Positions 46,714-57,080 of a stretch of DNA of 64,000 nt are shown here, piece after piece. The notes beneath the pieces are model-generated. The model made no database searches. It had not been told where the DNA came from and saw only the letters and a list, made by a program, of their open reading frames with translations. Location of the stretch: contig NZ_JAGQCJ010000001.1 in the NCBI RefSeq assembly GCF_024346135.1, positions 434,001 through 498,000 of the forward strand, given 5' to 3'. Numbering within the stretch: position 1 is the stretch's first letter; every line of letters begins with the position of its first letter. Position numbers and translations under genes: made by a program. This DNA is from Cyanobium sp. CH-040 (GTDB lineage: Bacteria > Cyanobacteriota > Cyanobacteriia > PCC-6307 > Cyanobiaceae).

Positions 46714-47973
46714 CTAAGAATACCGTAAGGCGCCAGCTTGGATCGCCTTCAGCAAATGCTTCTTATGCCGTTCGATATTAATCTTCTTCTGATAGAGCCT
46801 GAGCGCATTCTTACTCATTATGGCAAGTTCGTGATCTGTAATCCTGTTAAGAATGCATGGGAGCAAAGACGGTCTAGGCGATATTATTCCGGCCTCATAC
46901 GTGCGAATCAGGCGAGAATACTGCCCCACCCTGTTCAGAATAACTGGCAGGCCTGCCCTGAGATATGAGGCTATCTTCCCAGAGGAAAGCCCAAGATGTT
47001 TCAAATTTCTGCCTTCCCATTGGTTTTGATATGTCGGCTGATAAAAGGCAAGGCCAACATCTGCTTCTAGAAGCATGGTTGAAACATCGTCAATATCAGA
47101 GAATGACTCTGTTGAGAAATAAATATTATGCCCGCCACGTGCTTTGAGCTTTTCAATCTCCTCAGCTCTTAAACCATAGCGATCGTGAATGAATAGGCAC
47201 CACTTGCTAGGCCAGTCTTTTGTGCTGGCAATTATTTTATTGGTCATTGACCAGCCATCTGTAGATCCTACCAAGATCGCAATCTTCTGATGCTTTATCT
47301 GGTATCGCTCTCGTATCCCTCCCTTGCTCTCACTAGTGCCGTGCCTCCTGTCGCGGAGGATAAGTCTTCCCCTAGGCGACACAGGAACTTCGATAATCTT
47401 ATCCCTTGAAATGTGATTTTCTCGTGACAGCAACTCTGATCGCTTCGGGTCCTGGCTAATCGCAAACTTAATCTTTCTGCACGCCTCAATCTCAGGCCGC
47501 TTAAAAATCTGACTGGTTTCGCATTCAAAGAAAATTTCATATGACAAGAGAGCGTAAGGGATGCCGGTAAGCGAAGAAAGCCTACTTGAAATGATTATGC
47601 CATCTCTGTCGACGCCAATAATTAAGCTTGGCCATATATGCTTCTCAAGAGTGTGGATGAGGCGAGATAGCAAAATCCACTTTGCGTGAAGAGTATTCAT
47701 CTCAGTGGCTTGCCTGAAGTATTTTCCTCTTAGGGTAAGAAGGTTGGCGCTGCAATGTCTTGAGAGTTCATCCTTGCATATGAATACTGGAGCAAGGACT
47801 GTGACTTGGTAGCCGGAATCAGACAATATTGAAACTATTCCAAGGAGGCTGGGATTATAGTGGATATTGCCCTCTGGGTGAACGATCAGCACACTCTGCT
47901 TGCTCCCATGGAAGCGGCCAGAAATCTTCGCCATGAAGTCATTTATAGTCATTGTCAACTTGGAATGGCTCAT
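46714..47973 (-). CDS. Glycosyltransferase, GT-B fold (GT4-like)
   Basis: This 419-residue protein has a Rossmann start (SVLIVHPEGNIHYNPSLLGI) and a C-terminal half with IAILVGSTDGWSMTNKI, ADVGLAFYQPTYQNQWEGRN and HLGLSSGKIASYLRAGLPVILN, in the order expected for a GT-B transferase. Family placement is approximate. An internal ATG at 47934 is an alternative start. It is separated by about 120 bases from the GT25 gene on the same strand. Confidence 0.8.
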   Translation of the reverse strand: MSHSKLTMTINDFMAKISGRFHGSKQSVLIVHPEGNIHYNPSLLGIVSILSDSGYQVTVLAPVFICKDELSRHCSANLLTLRGKYFRQATEMNTLHAKWILLSRLIHTLEKHIWPSLIIGVDRDGIIISSRLSSLTGIPYALLSYEIFFECETSQIFKRPEIEACRKIKFAISQDPKRSELLSRENHISRDKIIEVPVSPRGRLILRDRRHGTSESKGGIRERYQIKHQKIAILVGSTDGWSMTNKIIASTKDWPSKWCLFIHDRYGLRAEEIEKLKARGGHNIYFSTESFSDIDDVSTMLLEADVGLAFYQPTYQNQWEGRNLKHLGLSSGKIASYLRAGLPVILNRVGQYSRLIRTYEAGIISPRPSLLPCILNRITDHELAIMSKNALRLYQKKINIERHKKHLLKAIQAGALRYS

Positions 47974-48224
47974 TTGCGGGTATCAATCTTAACTTGAATG
48001 GCTTTGGCTGGTATCTTGATATTTGCCAGGATCGCAAGCACGGCGTTAAGAGTCATCATGAGATAGTCTAGCTTGACCACGGGGAATGGTGCAGCGATTT
48101 CATGCCCGGTCTGGGTTGGTGAGTTGGATGCAGCTGCGACTTGTCGATTACGACCAGACTGTTTAGTTGTCTCCCTTGATGTGCCCCATGAGATTTTGTC
48201 CAGGGTGAATGAGAGTCCTCAGCC

Positions 48225-49060
48225 GGCCAGACTGGGCCGTGGCCTCCACAATGAAACGCACCAGGAACAAGGTGGAGGAGATCATCCGCTAGCTAAAATT
48301 CGCCGAGCAGGTGATCGTACAGGGCATGGCCGTCGACGCCGTCTGAGGTGGCATCAAAGGGAGGCAGCTCACCTACCACCCCTGGCGGCAGCAGTAAGGC
48401 GGCATGCAGGACGAGTAGGCAAGGCACCTGACCAAGATGGAGAAGGAGAACGCTCGGCTCAAGAAGGTGCTGGCGGACGCAGAGCTGTAGAAGGCGATGC
48501 TCAAGGATCTTGTTGCGCCCAGAAGGGTACCTTGCGGTGAGATGGGTAACTTCTGAGCCCGGAACGTTGTTGCGATGCAAGGGTTCACCTCACTCTCCTG
48601 AAGGGTTTTCTCTATTTGGTGGCGAACATGATCTCATCTCCAGAGCTGTGCTGAGTAGGCAACTCTCCAACAGCCTTGACACGGAGTTCTGTCTGGATGC
48701 CCTAGAGATGTCGCCGGGAGATGGCCGCAAGCTAGAGGTCTTCCACTCCGATCAGTGTTGCCACCTCATGTCATCTGACTTCGTGGCGAGGCTGCAAGCA
48801 GAGGAGACCTAGGTCAGCTGGTCAGGTCGAAATGGCTGTTACGACATCATCCTCGTTGAACGGCTGTAGAGAACCGTCATGTGCGAGGAAGTCTATCTAC
48901 GTGCCTACAAGGATGGCTGGGAAGCTGAGATCAGCCATGCCCGCTTCTTGTGGTGGCATGCCATGGAAAATTCCACAGGTCTCTGGGAGGCAGAACTCCC
49001 AATGAGGTCTACACTGAAACCGAATTCATCTCCTCCCGTCCAGGGTTAACGACTTTAGGG
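48225..49060 (+). mobile_element. Decayed mosaic IS3-family element
   Basis: An OrfA-like part (48250-48510) reads KVEEIIR, then LKFAEQVIVQGMAVDAV and MEKENARLKKVLADAEL with several stops. It is followed by the C-terminal part of an IS3 OrfB integrase of a different subgroup (LEVFHSDQCCHLMSSDFVARLQAEE, then YDIILVERL, EEVYLRAYKDGWEAEISHARF and TPNEVYTETE). The middle of OrfB is missing. This looks like two IS3 copies joined by deletion. It is inactive. Confidence 0.82.
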
Positions 49061-49246
49061 GCCACTTCTGTCTAATAATAGGCCCACACCTCAAACCATC
49101 ATCAGGCCTGGACCGATTATGGGGTCACGTCACAGGTGCTGAATCACAAGCCGCAAGCTGCCCTTCTGGGCCAGGCGAGCATTGGGGCGGCTATGCATGA
49201 GTGTGAGGTCGGGGTTGGTGGGTCGCACCTCAACCCGTAGTGGCCT

Positions 49247-49256
49247 CCCCCCCCCC
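49247..49256. repeat. Poly-C tract of 10
   Basis: A run of ten C bases lies about 60 bases beyond the 3' end of the sulfotransferase gene and outside any supported coding frame. It is a slippage-prone site but has no obvious effect on a gene. Confidence 0.8.
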
Positions 49257-49313
49257 TGTCACTGAACGACCTGATGAGACAGAACATTTAGAGCGATCGG
49301 GCTACTTGGGGAC

Positions 49314-50099
49314 TCACCATGGAAGTCTGCGCTGAAGAAGGGTAGAAAGACGGTTAATCCCCTCAGAAAACTCCGCATGCAACTTCTTGCGTGCATAGCT
49401 GGATATGGCAGGGTAATGCGAAAAGGGTTTTGCTCCCTTTGGAGCCTGAGGAATGACCACTCTCTCAAAACCTGGAGTGAACTTAAGGCACAGAAACTCC
49501 GATAGATGTTCCGCAAATAAGTTGTCCCAGCGAATCATCTCCTCAAAAACTATTACCAGAAACTTCTCGCGACCCCCAAAAGCCCTAAACCATCTTTCTA
49601 GGTTTGAAGCATAATCAAATGTCACGGAGTCTGTTGTTGCCAGGTGTTCTTCATGCGTGGTCGTCGAAACAAATTCATCAAAGTCTTTTGCATCCGGGAA
49701 GAAGCCCTTGCGCTTTAAAAACCAGAAATTCGAATGTAAACGTGATACTGGATCGCGAACTAACACCAAGAACTTTGGATCGGGAACCATCTCTCGCACA
49801 AGGCTTTCGACCCCTGGGGTTCTAAGGTATGAAGGAGTTGAGTCTAATAGGTACCTGTATCGGTTATCTCCACAGCAATTGTCTTTGAGTTGCTGAAAGT
49901 ACTCGCACGATGAAGGACTAAAGGTCTTATCGTAGTTCCAGGAGGCCGGGCATGCTCTGTCGAAGTAGTGGAGCTCCTTCCTTTTTGTCGAGCAGATCAG
50001 AGGGTGGCCAGCTAGCTTCTCGTGAACCGTAGATGTGCCACACTTGGCTTCGCCAATAACCAGGATCACTGGTTTCCTAGGGTCTTCCATGCGTGTCAT
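49314..50099 (-). CDS. Sulfotransferase domain protein
   Basis: This 261-residue enzyme has both PAPS-binding motifs: VILVIGEAKCGTSTVHEKLAGHP (5'-phosphosulfate loop) and KFLVLVRDPVSRLHSNFWFL (3'-phosphate site), plus KRKELHYFD and the LLDSTPSYL segment seen in heparan-type N/O-sulfotransferases. It has no signal peptide. It lies between two direct copies of an IS3-type element, so it may have been carried in by them. It would sulfate a glycan using PAPS from CysC. Confidence 0.9.
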   Translation of the reverse strand: MTRMEDPRKPVILVIGEAKCGTSTVHEKLAGHPLICSTKRKELHYFDRACPASWNYDKTFSPSSCEYFQQLKDNCCGDNRYRYLLDSTPSYLRTPGVESLVREMVPDPKFLVLVRDPVSRLHSNFWFLKRKGFFPDAKDFDEFVSTTTHEEHLATTDSVTFDYASNLERWFRAFGGREKFLVIVFEEMIRWDNLFAEHLSEFLCLKFTPGFERVVIPQAPKGAKPFSHYPAISSYARKKLHAEFSEGINRLSTLLQRRLPW

Positions 50100-50454
50100 G
50101 ATGTAGGAATATGTAGGTGTCGCAAAATTGCGCTAGTCTAGACATTAAGCAATGGGTTCGGATGGGTATTCGCAAGAATGCCTGATGAATTAGTGAAATG
50201 ATGTCCTGCTCATAAGTAAATCATCAATCGTAGATGTCGAAAATGTCAGAATGCGCTCGTCGCGGTTTTGATGACAGGTCGCTAAGCGAATGCCTTTGCC
50301 ATAAGGCTGCCCATTGGCGTCATATGTTATAGGGCTACGACGCCATTTTGCAACGCTGACGTAGGGCACTCCTGCTCGGACAAGGTCTTATGAGAGTCGG
50401 TGATCATGCAGCTAAGGAAACTCTGGATGTGACTTTTCAGCAGGATATTCAGTC
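50100..50454. other. Gene-free stretch before IS remnants
   Basis: These 355 bases lie upstream of the sulfotransferase gene and should contain its promoter. I see no gene or remnant that I can name. Confidence 0.3.
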
Positions 50455-50890
50455 GTCAGGAGCTGTTAGAGAAGCTGATGGGGCGTAAGACCATCGAGGA
50501 CCAAGGAACACCTCCGTCGGTTATACATCTCGCGATAGAGTTGTGGCTACTGGTTGTGCTCGTCCGAGCACTGGAAGGCCCTGCCGTAGACCCATTCCTC
50601 CAGCAGGGTGTGGATGAAGCGTTCGGCGTTGCTATTGGTGCGAGGTGTGTAAGGCCTGGTGCACGCATTTCGCCACTCTCCGGATTGATGGGCAGTGCCG
50701 TTGTCACTGAGCTCCGCTGGCAGTTGATGCCCTGTTCGGAAAAGCAGCCAACTGCACGGGCCAGAGCGCAACCAGTGGTGGCATTCTTCTCATCGGGGAG
50801 AGCCTCGACCTACGCCAGCCGGCTGGGATGGTCCACGGCGAGCTGGAGCTTGTCGTAGCCTCCCCTTAGGAACGTTTCTGTTGTAGGCTC
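50455..50890 (-). mobile_element. IS481-family transposase fragment
   Basis: On the minus strand, in more than one frame, are GYDKLQLAVDHPSRLA, LSDNGTAHQSGEWRNAC and TRPYTPRTNSNAERFIHTLLEEWVYGRAFQ. These are the catalytic integrase-core blocks of IS481 transposases. The N-terminal part is cut off at the IS3 element next door. It is a dead fragment. Confidence 0.83.
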
Positions 50891-50924
50891 CGGAAACCTG
50901 CCCAAGATGATAATCTTCATCTGG

Positions 50925-51955
50925 CCAGACTCGGCCGGGGTCTCCACCGCAGCAGGCACACAGTGGAGTAGATCATCCGCAAGCTCAAAGCCGCCGAGCA
51001 GGTGATCGCACAGGGTAAGGCCGTCGAGGCCGTCTGCGGTGTCATCAAGGGGAGGCAGCTCACCTACCACCGCTGGCGGGAGCAGTAGGGCGGCATGTAG
51101 GCCGAGGAGGCATGGAGACTGTCTCAGCCGGAGAATGAGAACGTCCGGCTTAAGAAGCTGCTGGCAGAGGCCGAGTAGGAGAAGGATATGCTCATGGATT
51201 TCGCCGAGGGAAGCTCTTGAGCCCAGAACGTCGCCGGATGGCCGTTCTGGTCTTGCAGGAGCGTTGCCGTGCCTCAGAACGCTTCACCTGCCGGGTGGTG
51301 GGCCAGCATCGCAGCACCCGACGTCACCCCGGCAAGGTCGTCGACCTGGAGAAGGCCGAGCTGAGGGATCGTCTCCGCCAGATCGTTGTTGAGCACATTC
51401 GTTGGGGCCGCCGCATCACCTACCGCCTGCTCTTGCCGCAGGGCTGGAAGGTGAATTCCAAGCGGGTGCAATGGCTCTGGCGGGATGAGGGCCTGCAGCG
51501 GCTCACCCCCAGGAAGTGCAGGCGGGCCCGGCCAGCGGACGGCTCGGTGAGGCGTCACAGGGCCGTGCATCCCCACCAGGGTTGGGCCGGCGGTGCAAGG
51601 TCAGGATTGTGGTCTCGGTGTTGGACAAGCTCACCAGCCTCTACCCGGCACCAGCGTTCCTCTGATCGGACTGCGGACCGGAGTTCATTGCCCATGCTCT
51701 GCGGGACTGGTATGAGGCCAGCACCACCATCAGATCGGCTGCCATCGAGCCAGGAGCCAGGTGGGAGAACGGCTTCGCCGATTCGTTCAACGGACGGTTT
51801 AGGGATAAGTTACTCAACACCGAGCTATTCACCACTGCTCCCGAGGCTCAACTCATCGCTGATCGCTGGCGCTGCTAGTCCAACACGATCAGGCCACATT
51901 CGACCTTTGAAGGGCGTACCCCCCTCGAGGCAGCTCAACAAGATGCTGCAGCGTG
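50925..51955 (+). mobile_element. Decayed IS3-family element (IS407-like)
   Basis: OrfA: IIRKLKAAEQVIAQGKAVEAV, TYHRWREQ, NENVRLKKLLAEAE with stop codons. OrfB: an open frame from 51217 carries RRRMAVLVLQERCRASERFTCRVVGQHRSTRRHPGK and WRDEGLQRLTPRKCRR, then a frameshift after about 51570. The rest is CGPEFIAHALRDWYEASTT, ENGFADSFNGRFRDKLLNTELF, and RPHSTFEGRTPLEAAQQ. It is inactive through stops and shifts. The OrfA part is a close copy of the one at 48.25 kb. Confidence 0.85.
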
Positions 51956-52256
51956 ACCACGACCATCCACTCTCATCAGCTCTGGACCGATTGGGAGGCT
52001 TCAGAGCCGTTAACCCCTCTGGAGATGGAGAATGCCCGCTTCAGGATGCTTTTTGCCGAGCACGAACTGGAGAAGGCAGTGCATAGGGGAGTTGTCGAAG
52101 AGAAACTTCTCAGGCCGAAACTACGCCGCAGAGTCGTGGTGGCCTTGCGGCGTAGTTTCCGGTATCGAAGCGAATCGCCTCCAGAGTTGTGGGCTAACAG
52201 GACTCATTGGGCTACGTTAAGCCCGTTCCTCGCTGCTTCGCAGACCCTGGTTCATT
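51956..52256 (+). mobile_element. Second IS3-type remnant
   Basis: A short tail of OrfA (ENARFRMLFAEHELEKAVHR) is followed in shifted frames by the N-terminus of an OrfB (RRRVVVALRRSFR, then VVGQQDSLGYVKPVPR). It follows directly on the preceding element. Only about 300 bases remain. Confidence 0.68.
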
Positions 52257-52529
52257 GTGCAGACCTGGCGGCGGGCGATCATCGAATTTCGTACCCATCT
52301 CCTGACTACCTCTCCTGCAGATTTAGCTCCATGGGTTGATCCCTCTGCTGTGCGTTTCCCGCCTTATGCAGATGTTGGTTTTGGTCATCGATTGACGCAC
52401 TGGTATGCATCACTGCCTACTGCCGTATCCTGTCTTCGAAATGGGGGAGCGATTTACTCTTTTCTTAAAGCTATCTTCAGGCTATTCTTGTCCTGGCATG
52501 CTGATGGCCTTTTGAGGCCCAATCAATGA
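52257..52529 (+). CDS. Short protein or truncated glycan gene
   Basis: The 90-codon frame begins with GTG at the edge of an IS3 remnant and its stop overlaps the next gene's ATG (ATGA). The peptide has FPPYADVGFGHRLTHWYASLP and a hydrophobic end (FLKAIFRLFLSW). I recognise no family. The start-stop overlap suggests it is the tail of a real gene that lost its front when the IS entered. Confidence 0.45.
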   Translation: MQTWRRAIIEFRTHLLTTSPADLAPWVDPSAVRFPPYADVGFGHRLTHWYASLPTAVSCLRNGGAIYSFLKAIFRLFLSWHADGLLRPNQ

Positions 52530-53542
52530 CTAAAGCCTGCTTTCTGATGCTTGTTACTCCTCCTGATGCGCAAATTGCCAGGTATTCTATTCGGGCCGCC
52601 GTGAGTGCATTGAGCGATGATGTACACTTAATGCTATACTTTAATGGATGTCCCCCGTCCCTTCAGTGCAGCATTATTGCGCAATTGCCGGTATCGCCTT
52701 TTATCTTCAGTGCTTCAAACTGGGACGAGGTGATTCGAGTTCCAGGGGATGTCGCGGGCATGATTGGCAAGAAGATTAGATCAGATCTCTTTCAGGAAAC
52801 CCGTGAAAGATTCTAAGAAACCTGTGGAGAAGTCTGGAGCCGAGAGCTAATTCGGCTTGCAGGCTATGACTTCGTGGGATTACTTGACGCAGATTGCGAG
52901 ATCCTGGATAGAAGACTTCTTATTGATATGGACAACATTCTCGAGCCTAGGAAGACTGTCGCAGTCATATCAACTGACTACTCGAATACCGAATACTACT
53001 ATGACACTTACCAAGGCCAAGCTGGCTATCTAATGAAGCGGTATCACACTTGGTGCTGTCTATATCGACGTTCCGCGCTGCTTTCTTGTTCGGATTTCTG
53101 GTACTATGAAGATAAATCGGGAGGGCTTCTAAGGATCTACGACCATGCATCATATTTGCAGCATGAGCTTGAAAAAAGTGGATACCGAGGAATGACACTA
53201 GGCGGAAGGCATGGTTGGCGATTTATTCATTATGGGCAATTTGCAAAGAATAAATCTTTGAATGGTTGGGCCTTGGGGGTCTATCTTCTTATTCGTCAGC
53301 TAGGCCATAATGGACTTCTTCGCGTTCACGGTTCTGAGTATTATGCCAGACTGCTCGCCGAAGTAGGTAACATGCTTTTCAATGATCTTCGTCTTGAAAG
53401 ATTTGATAGAGAGCGGCTTAGGTTATTGACTTACGATGAAAGTGTCCGATTGGGATACTGCCCAAACAGCCGCAGCATTGAAGCTGAAGGCATGTTGTCG
53501 TGTGGAAGTTCTGGAAACTCTGCCTATTCAAGCGATAATTGA
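52526..53542 (+). pseudogene. Glycosyltransferase-like gene with an internal stop
   Basis: One continuous frame of 338 sense codons is broken only by a TAA at 52814 (codon 97). Before it: MTKACFLMLVTPPDAQIARYSIRAAV and HLMLYFNGCPPSLQ. After it: ELIRLAGYDFVGLLDADCEI with a DxD-type motif, and RRSALLSCSDFWYYEDKSGG. This looks like a GT2/GT-A type glycosyltransferase. The single stop could be a recent mutation or a read error. A start at 52874 (downstream of the stop) would make a 222-residue fragment. Confidence 0.72.
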
Positions 53543-53740
53543 CTTGAGAGCATGACTCATGGCAGAGTTGCTAAGTAGCCAAGAGCTTGGCACATCGGTT
53601 TAGGAGCAGACCACCACAGTTGTCCCACTTTTGTACGGGTCGGAGGGTCACTGAACTCCAAAGGTGTTTGTCAAAATACTACAACGCTGTGCTCTTCCTG
53701 CTGTTTTTAGGCTATTTAGAGGCTATACCTATGCACTCCT

Positions 53741-54895
53741 TTGATGCAGTGGCTATATGATTCATTCCTTGAAGCCAAGCGACCAACTGTGGCGCTCTCC
53801 AAGACCCTTCAGGATCTGATACTATATACACCAGGCCCTCGGCAGACTGGTTATGCAAAGACTATTGCGTTAGAGGCTGGCGGAGAATATCAAGTTGTCT
53901 ACCCTGCCTCTTCAACAACATTCACGCCGCCTAATCAAGATAACTCCCTTCTAGGTGAATTTCTCCTCCAGTGTGCCAAGAGTGATCACCCTGAGGTCTT
54001 TATTGCCTCATTCCCTAAAGGACGGTTTCATGCTGGTGGCGTAATCCTCTCGCCAGATGGGGCAACGGTTGCTCGGGACCTGTCTGAAGACTTTGGGAGG
54101 CCTTTTTCAGAGCACTTCTTGCTCAACAAGAGGATTAAGCGACCCCGTAGAGTTCCAGGCCCAGTTCTGTTTACAGGCGTCAAGGGGGCTTCAAGCTACT
54201 ACCACTGGTTAATGGATGAGTTGCCAAGAGTTCTAATAACGCCATCTGACTTTTTTCAGACTCTCGCATGTTCGCGGATTTCTGGTGTCCAGGCAGAGGC
54301 ACTCCAGCTCCTGCCTATGAAAGGTAAGAGGCTTATTTCGGTAGACAATGAAAACGGGAAGTCTAGCTTTGTCGCTGACAATCTCATTTCTCCATCTTAT
54401 TTGGCCGAAACGGGACACCCTAGTGATCGCCTTGTTCAGACATTGAAAGCCTTTGTTGAGCCACTTATCGACCGGACGACCCGATACCCAGAAAAACTAT
54501 ATATTTCTCGGAGAGGCTCTGGAAAGCGAGAGATCGTCGGCAATGGCGGCTTGGGCGAGGAATTGGGTCGACGAGGATTTACAGAGCTTTTTCTCGAGTC
54601 TATGTCTTGGCGTGAACAGGTCAATGCTTTCTCTCATGCCAGGGAGATCGTTGCAGCTCATGGGGCGGGGCTGGCAAATCTAGTCTTTTGCCGAAATACT
54701 CCACTTGTTGTGGAGCTTTTCAACTCCAAGTATGTGCACTGGTGCTTCTGGAAGTTGTCGAGTCTTGTGGGAGCAAACTATTTGCCCATTGCCACGCCAT
54801 ATGGCCCGGTGTCTCACCAGGCTGGCCGTAGCAATATTGAAGTTGCCCCCATAGACGTTCGAGGTCTTGTTCACTATATAGACAAGAATGGATAG
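53741..54895 (+). CDS. Glycosyltransferase family 61 (DUF563) protein
   Basis: This 384-residue protein has the full GT61 layout: GVKGASSYYHWLMDELPRVL in the middle, then EKLYISRRGSGKREIVGNGGLGEELGRRGF, EQVNAFSHAREIVAAHGAGLANLVFCRNTPLVVELFN. The YHWLxDxLPR and HGAGLxN blocks are the family signatures. No signal peptide. The gene starts about 200 bases after the interrupted glycosyltransferase gene. Confidence 0.92.
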   Translation: MMQWLYDSFLEAKRPTVALSKTLQDLILYTPGPRQTGYAKTIALEAGGEYQVVYPASSTTFTPPNQDNSLLGEFLLQCAKSDHPEVFIASFPKGRFHAGGVILSPDGATVARDLSEDFGRPFSEHFLLNKRIKRPRRVPGPVLFTGVKGASSYYHWLMDELPRVLITPSDFFQTLACSRISGVQAEALQLLPMKGKRLISVDNENGKSSFVADNLISPSYLAETGHPSDRLVQTLKAFVEPLIDRTTRYPEKLYISRRGSGKREIVGNGGLGEELGRRGFTELFLESMSWREQVNAFSHAREIVAAHGAGLANLVFCRNTPLVVELFNSKYVHWCFWKLSSLVGANYLPIATPYGPVSHQAGRSNIEVAPIDVRGLVHYIDKNG

Positions 54896-55628
54896 TCCTG
54901 TCTCTGTGTCTTGTCACTTCAATCGCCACAATCAGATGCCACTATCGCCCGTACGCCAGGCAGCAGTTTCTTTATGATAGCGATGCAGAGGAATCCGTGG
55001 GAGTCTGCTGTGTGCTTCTGCTCGTTGTGGGGATCATGCAACGTTCGGGCTGGCTCGAATTCCCGCAGGTGGAGGCTGCGCTACATATTCCAGCAGCTCC
55101 GATCTACCTGCAGGCCCCGGGTGCCTTTATCGACCAGAATTATCAGCCGCACGGTCTTGATAGTGTTGAGCTGCGACCACGTTGCCTTGAGGGTGTGCAT
55201 CTTGAAGTCGCCCGCACCCCGCATGATCTTGTGGTCGCTGAGCCCCAGACTCAAGGTTTGCCTCCTGGCTCCGGTGGGCTCGGGCTAGCCGGGAATTTTC
55301 CGGTCAGGGTAGAGATCCCGGATCGCGAGCGCCATCTCGCGGGTGTCTGGCTCCCCTAGCAACAGCTCCCGCGGGACCGCCAGCCGCTGGCGCTGCAGCC
55401 GGCCGGGGGGACTCACACGAGGAGCGAGCAATTGAAGTCTACGCCTAAGGTGAGTGCCTTTGCTGGTCAGATGAGGCCCCTGTAGTCGTTAACCATGGGC
55501 TTGAGAAGCAACTTCGTCCGCAGCATAGATCTCAAGGTCAGTTTCCCACCCAGTGCCCTGCCCCTCCCTCTGCTCAAGAAGGGCAACTTGACGTCTACCC
55601 ATCCCGATCCGTTCACCTTCCCATGACC
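54896..55628. other. Mixed-composition stretch with unassigned remains
   Basis: About 730 bases. GC rises toward the right. A plus-strand frame at 54997-55359 (120 codons) and minus-strand pieces such as LGLSDHKIMRGAGDF and TIKTVRLIILVDKGTR exist, but none forms a complete family domain. Given the decayed IS481 copy that follows, this is probably degraded mobile-element or gene debris. Confidence 0.35.
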
Positions 55629-56295
55629 CTAACGGAGTCGATCAAGACGTACCTCGAACGAAGCCTTTGTGGCTGATGTTCGCCTGCGAATGTGTCCCGC
55701 CTCAGCGCCATGAGGTCGGCTTCTCAGGTCCGTCAAGGACCTTAGGTAATCAAGGCGTGTGGTCTCATCCACGGCGACGTGGACCTTGTCGGAGCCGAGG
55801 CCGTAGGAGTGGCCGCTGGTTATCCGATTTCGCACCACACCAAGGTGTGCCATGCCATGCCTTGACTTCGATTTCGTGCATTAGGTGTCCGGGCCGCTCA
55901 GGCTGGTATCGCTGCACAGGTGGCCTCAGTTCCAGGTTGTGGAGGTGGCCGAAGCCGAGTCGGCTGAGGGTGCGCGCAACGAGGGAGAAGGGAGCCTGCA
56001 ACCGGAACTGGAGCTACCGCGCCCAGAGCGGCTACACATAACGCACGTCACCCGGCTGCTGCAGTGGTGGCAGAATGAGCGTTCGGCGGTGGAGGCGGAG
56101 AGCGTTGCTTCCATGCCATTCACTGCCGTCGAAACCCCTGCAAGTAGGCGGGCCAGCCACTCGTAGGTGCAGCGCAGGCTGATCCTTTCGTCACCAACGA
56201 GGTGCGCCGCTGGCCCGCCTTGATCAAGGAGAGGCAGTATGCTGGCCTCTAACGATGCACCATTCATCTGGGTTGTGCAGCATTCCGTGAATCGC
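55629..56295 (-). mobile_element. Decayed IS481-family transposase
   Basis: Minus-strand pieces in several frames match an IS481 transposase in order: a degraded N-terminal HTH region with LRVAGPPTCRGFD, RLGFGHLHNLELRPPVQRYQPERPGHLMHEIEVKAW, and GLGSDKVHVAVDETTRLDYL. Multiple frameshifts and stops break it, and the C-terminal catalytic end is absent or unrecognisable. It is a second IS481 remnant in the island. Confidence 0.78.
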
Positions 56296-56306
56296 ACTAC
56301 TTTTCA

Positions 56307-57080
56307 ATGAGAGGCCAGATGTACCAAGTCAGCGCGATTGGCCCCAGCCCTCTTATCAGTGTGATTACTCCTGTTTTTAATGGCATCCGCTTTATTGAGG
56401 CTTGTATTCACTCTGTCGCTAAAGAGGCTTGCAAGCTTGATCTTGAGCATATTGTTATCGATGGTAGATCGACTGATGGCACGGCGGAAATTCTGTCAGA
56501 TCTGGCATGTCACTATGCGCATCTGCGTTTTCTCTCTGAAAATGACCTGGGCCAGTCAGACGCCATGAATAAGGGAATTGGCTTGTCAAGAGGGCCAATC
56601 TTGGGCGTGCTTAATGTGGATGACTATTATGAGCAAGACGCCCTAGCCCGAGCATCTTCTTATCTCTTGGGGCTCCCTGAGCCTTCCATGGTAATAGGCA
56701 ATTGTCGGATGTGGGATGAGAACTCAAGACTTCTCGGTACAAATCGACCATCCCGGTTGACTCTTGACGATTTGCTGAGGCCAGGAAATGAACACCTCCT
56801 GCCCATTAATCCCACGCAATACCTATACCATTCTAGTGTTCATCAGGCGATTGGTCTTTTCCCAGTTGATGAGCACTACGTTATGGATCTTGATTTCTTT
56901 CTAAAGGCAGTTGCGGCGATTAACATTCAGTATTATCCTGAGTTGTGGGGCAACTTTCGCTTGATTCCTGGCTGTAAGACTAAACAGGACATAGACTCCG
57001 GTTCCGCCGAAGCGCGTCTTCAAAGACTGCTTCAGAGGCATCGCGCCCAGAATGGGATGTGTATGACTCATGGCGACTGA
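56307..57080 (+). CDS. Glycosyltransferase family 2
   Basis: This 257-residue GT-A enzyme has the GT2 start PLISVITPVFNGIRFIEACIHSV, then LEHIVIDGRSTDGTAEILSDL, SENDLGQSDAMNKGIGLSRG, and the DxD site in GVLNVDDYYEQDALARA. The C-terminal acceptor-side segment includes IHQAIGLFPVDEHYVMDLDFFLK-like sequence. It transfers a sugar with inversion. An ATG five codons in is an alternative start. It looks intact and follows the IS481 remnant. Confidence 0.92.
   Translation: MRGQMYQVSAIGPSPLISVITPVFNGIRFIEACIHSVAKEACKLDLEHIVIDGRSTDGTAEILSDLACHYAHLRFLSENDLGQSDAMNKGIGLSRGPILGVLNVDDYYEQDALARASSYLLGLPEPSMVIGNCRMWDENSRLLGTNRPSRLTLDDLLRPGNEHLLPINPTQYLYHSSVHQAIGLFPVDEHYVMDLDFFLKAVAAINIQYYPELWGNFRLIPGCKTKQDIDSGSAEARLQRLLQRHRAQNGMCMTHGD

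Noticed and set aside
49259-49516. Minus-strand 85-codon frame overlapping the sulfotransferase 3' end
   Set aside because: It is out of frame with, and inside, the sulfotransferase coding region; no independent support.
48225-52256. IS3 elements as active transposons
   Set aside because: Both OrfA and OrfB carry several stops and shifts, and key parts of the integrase are missing.
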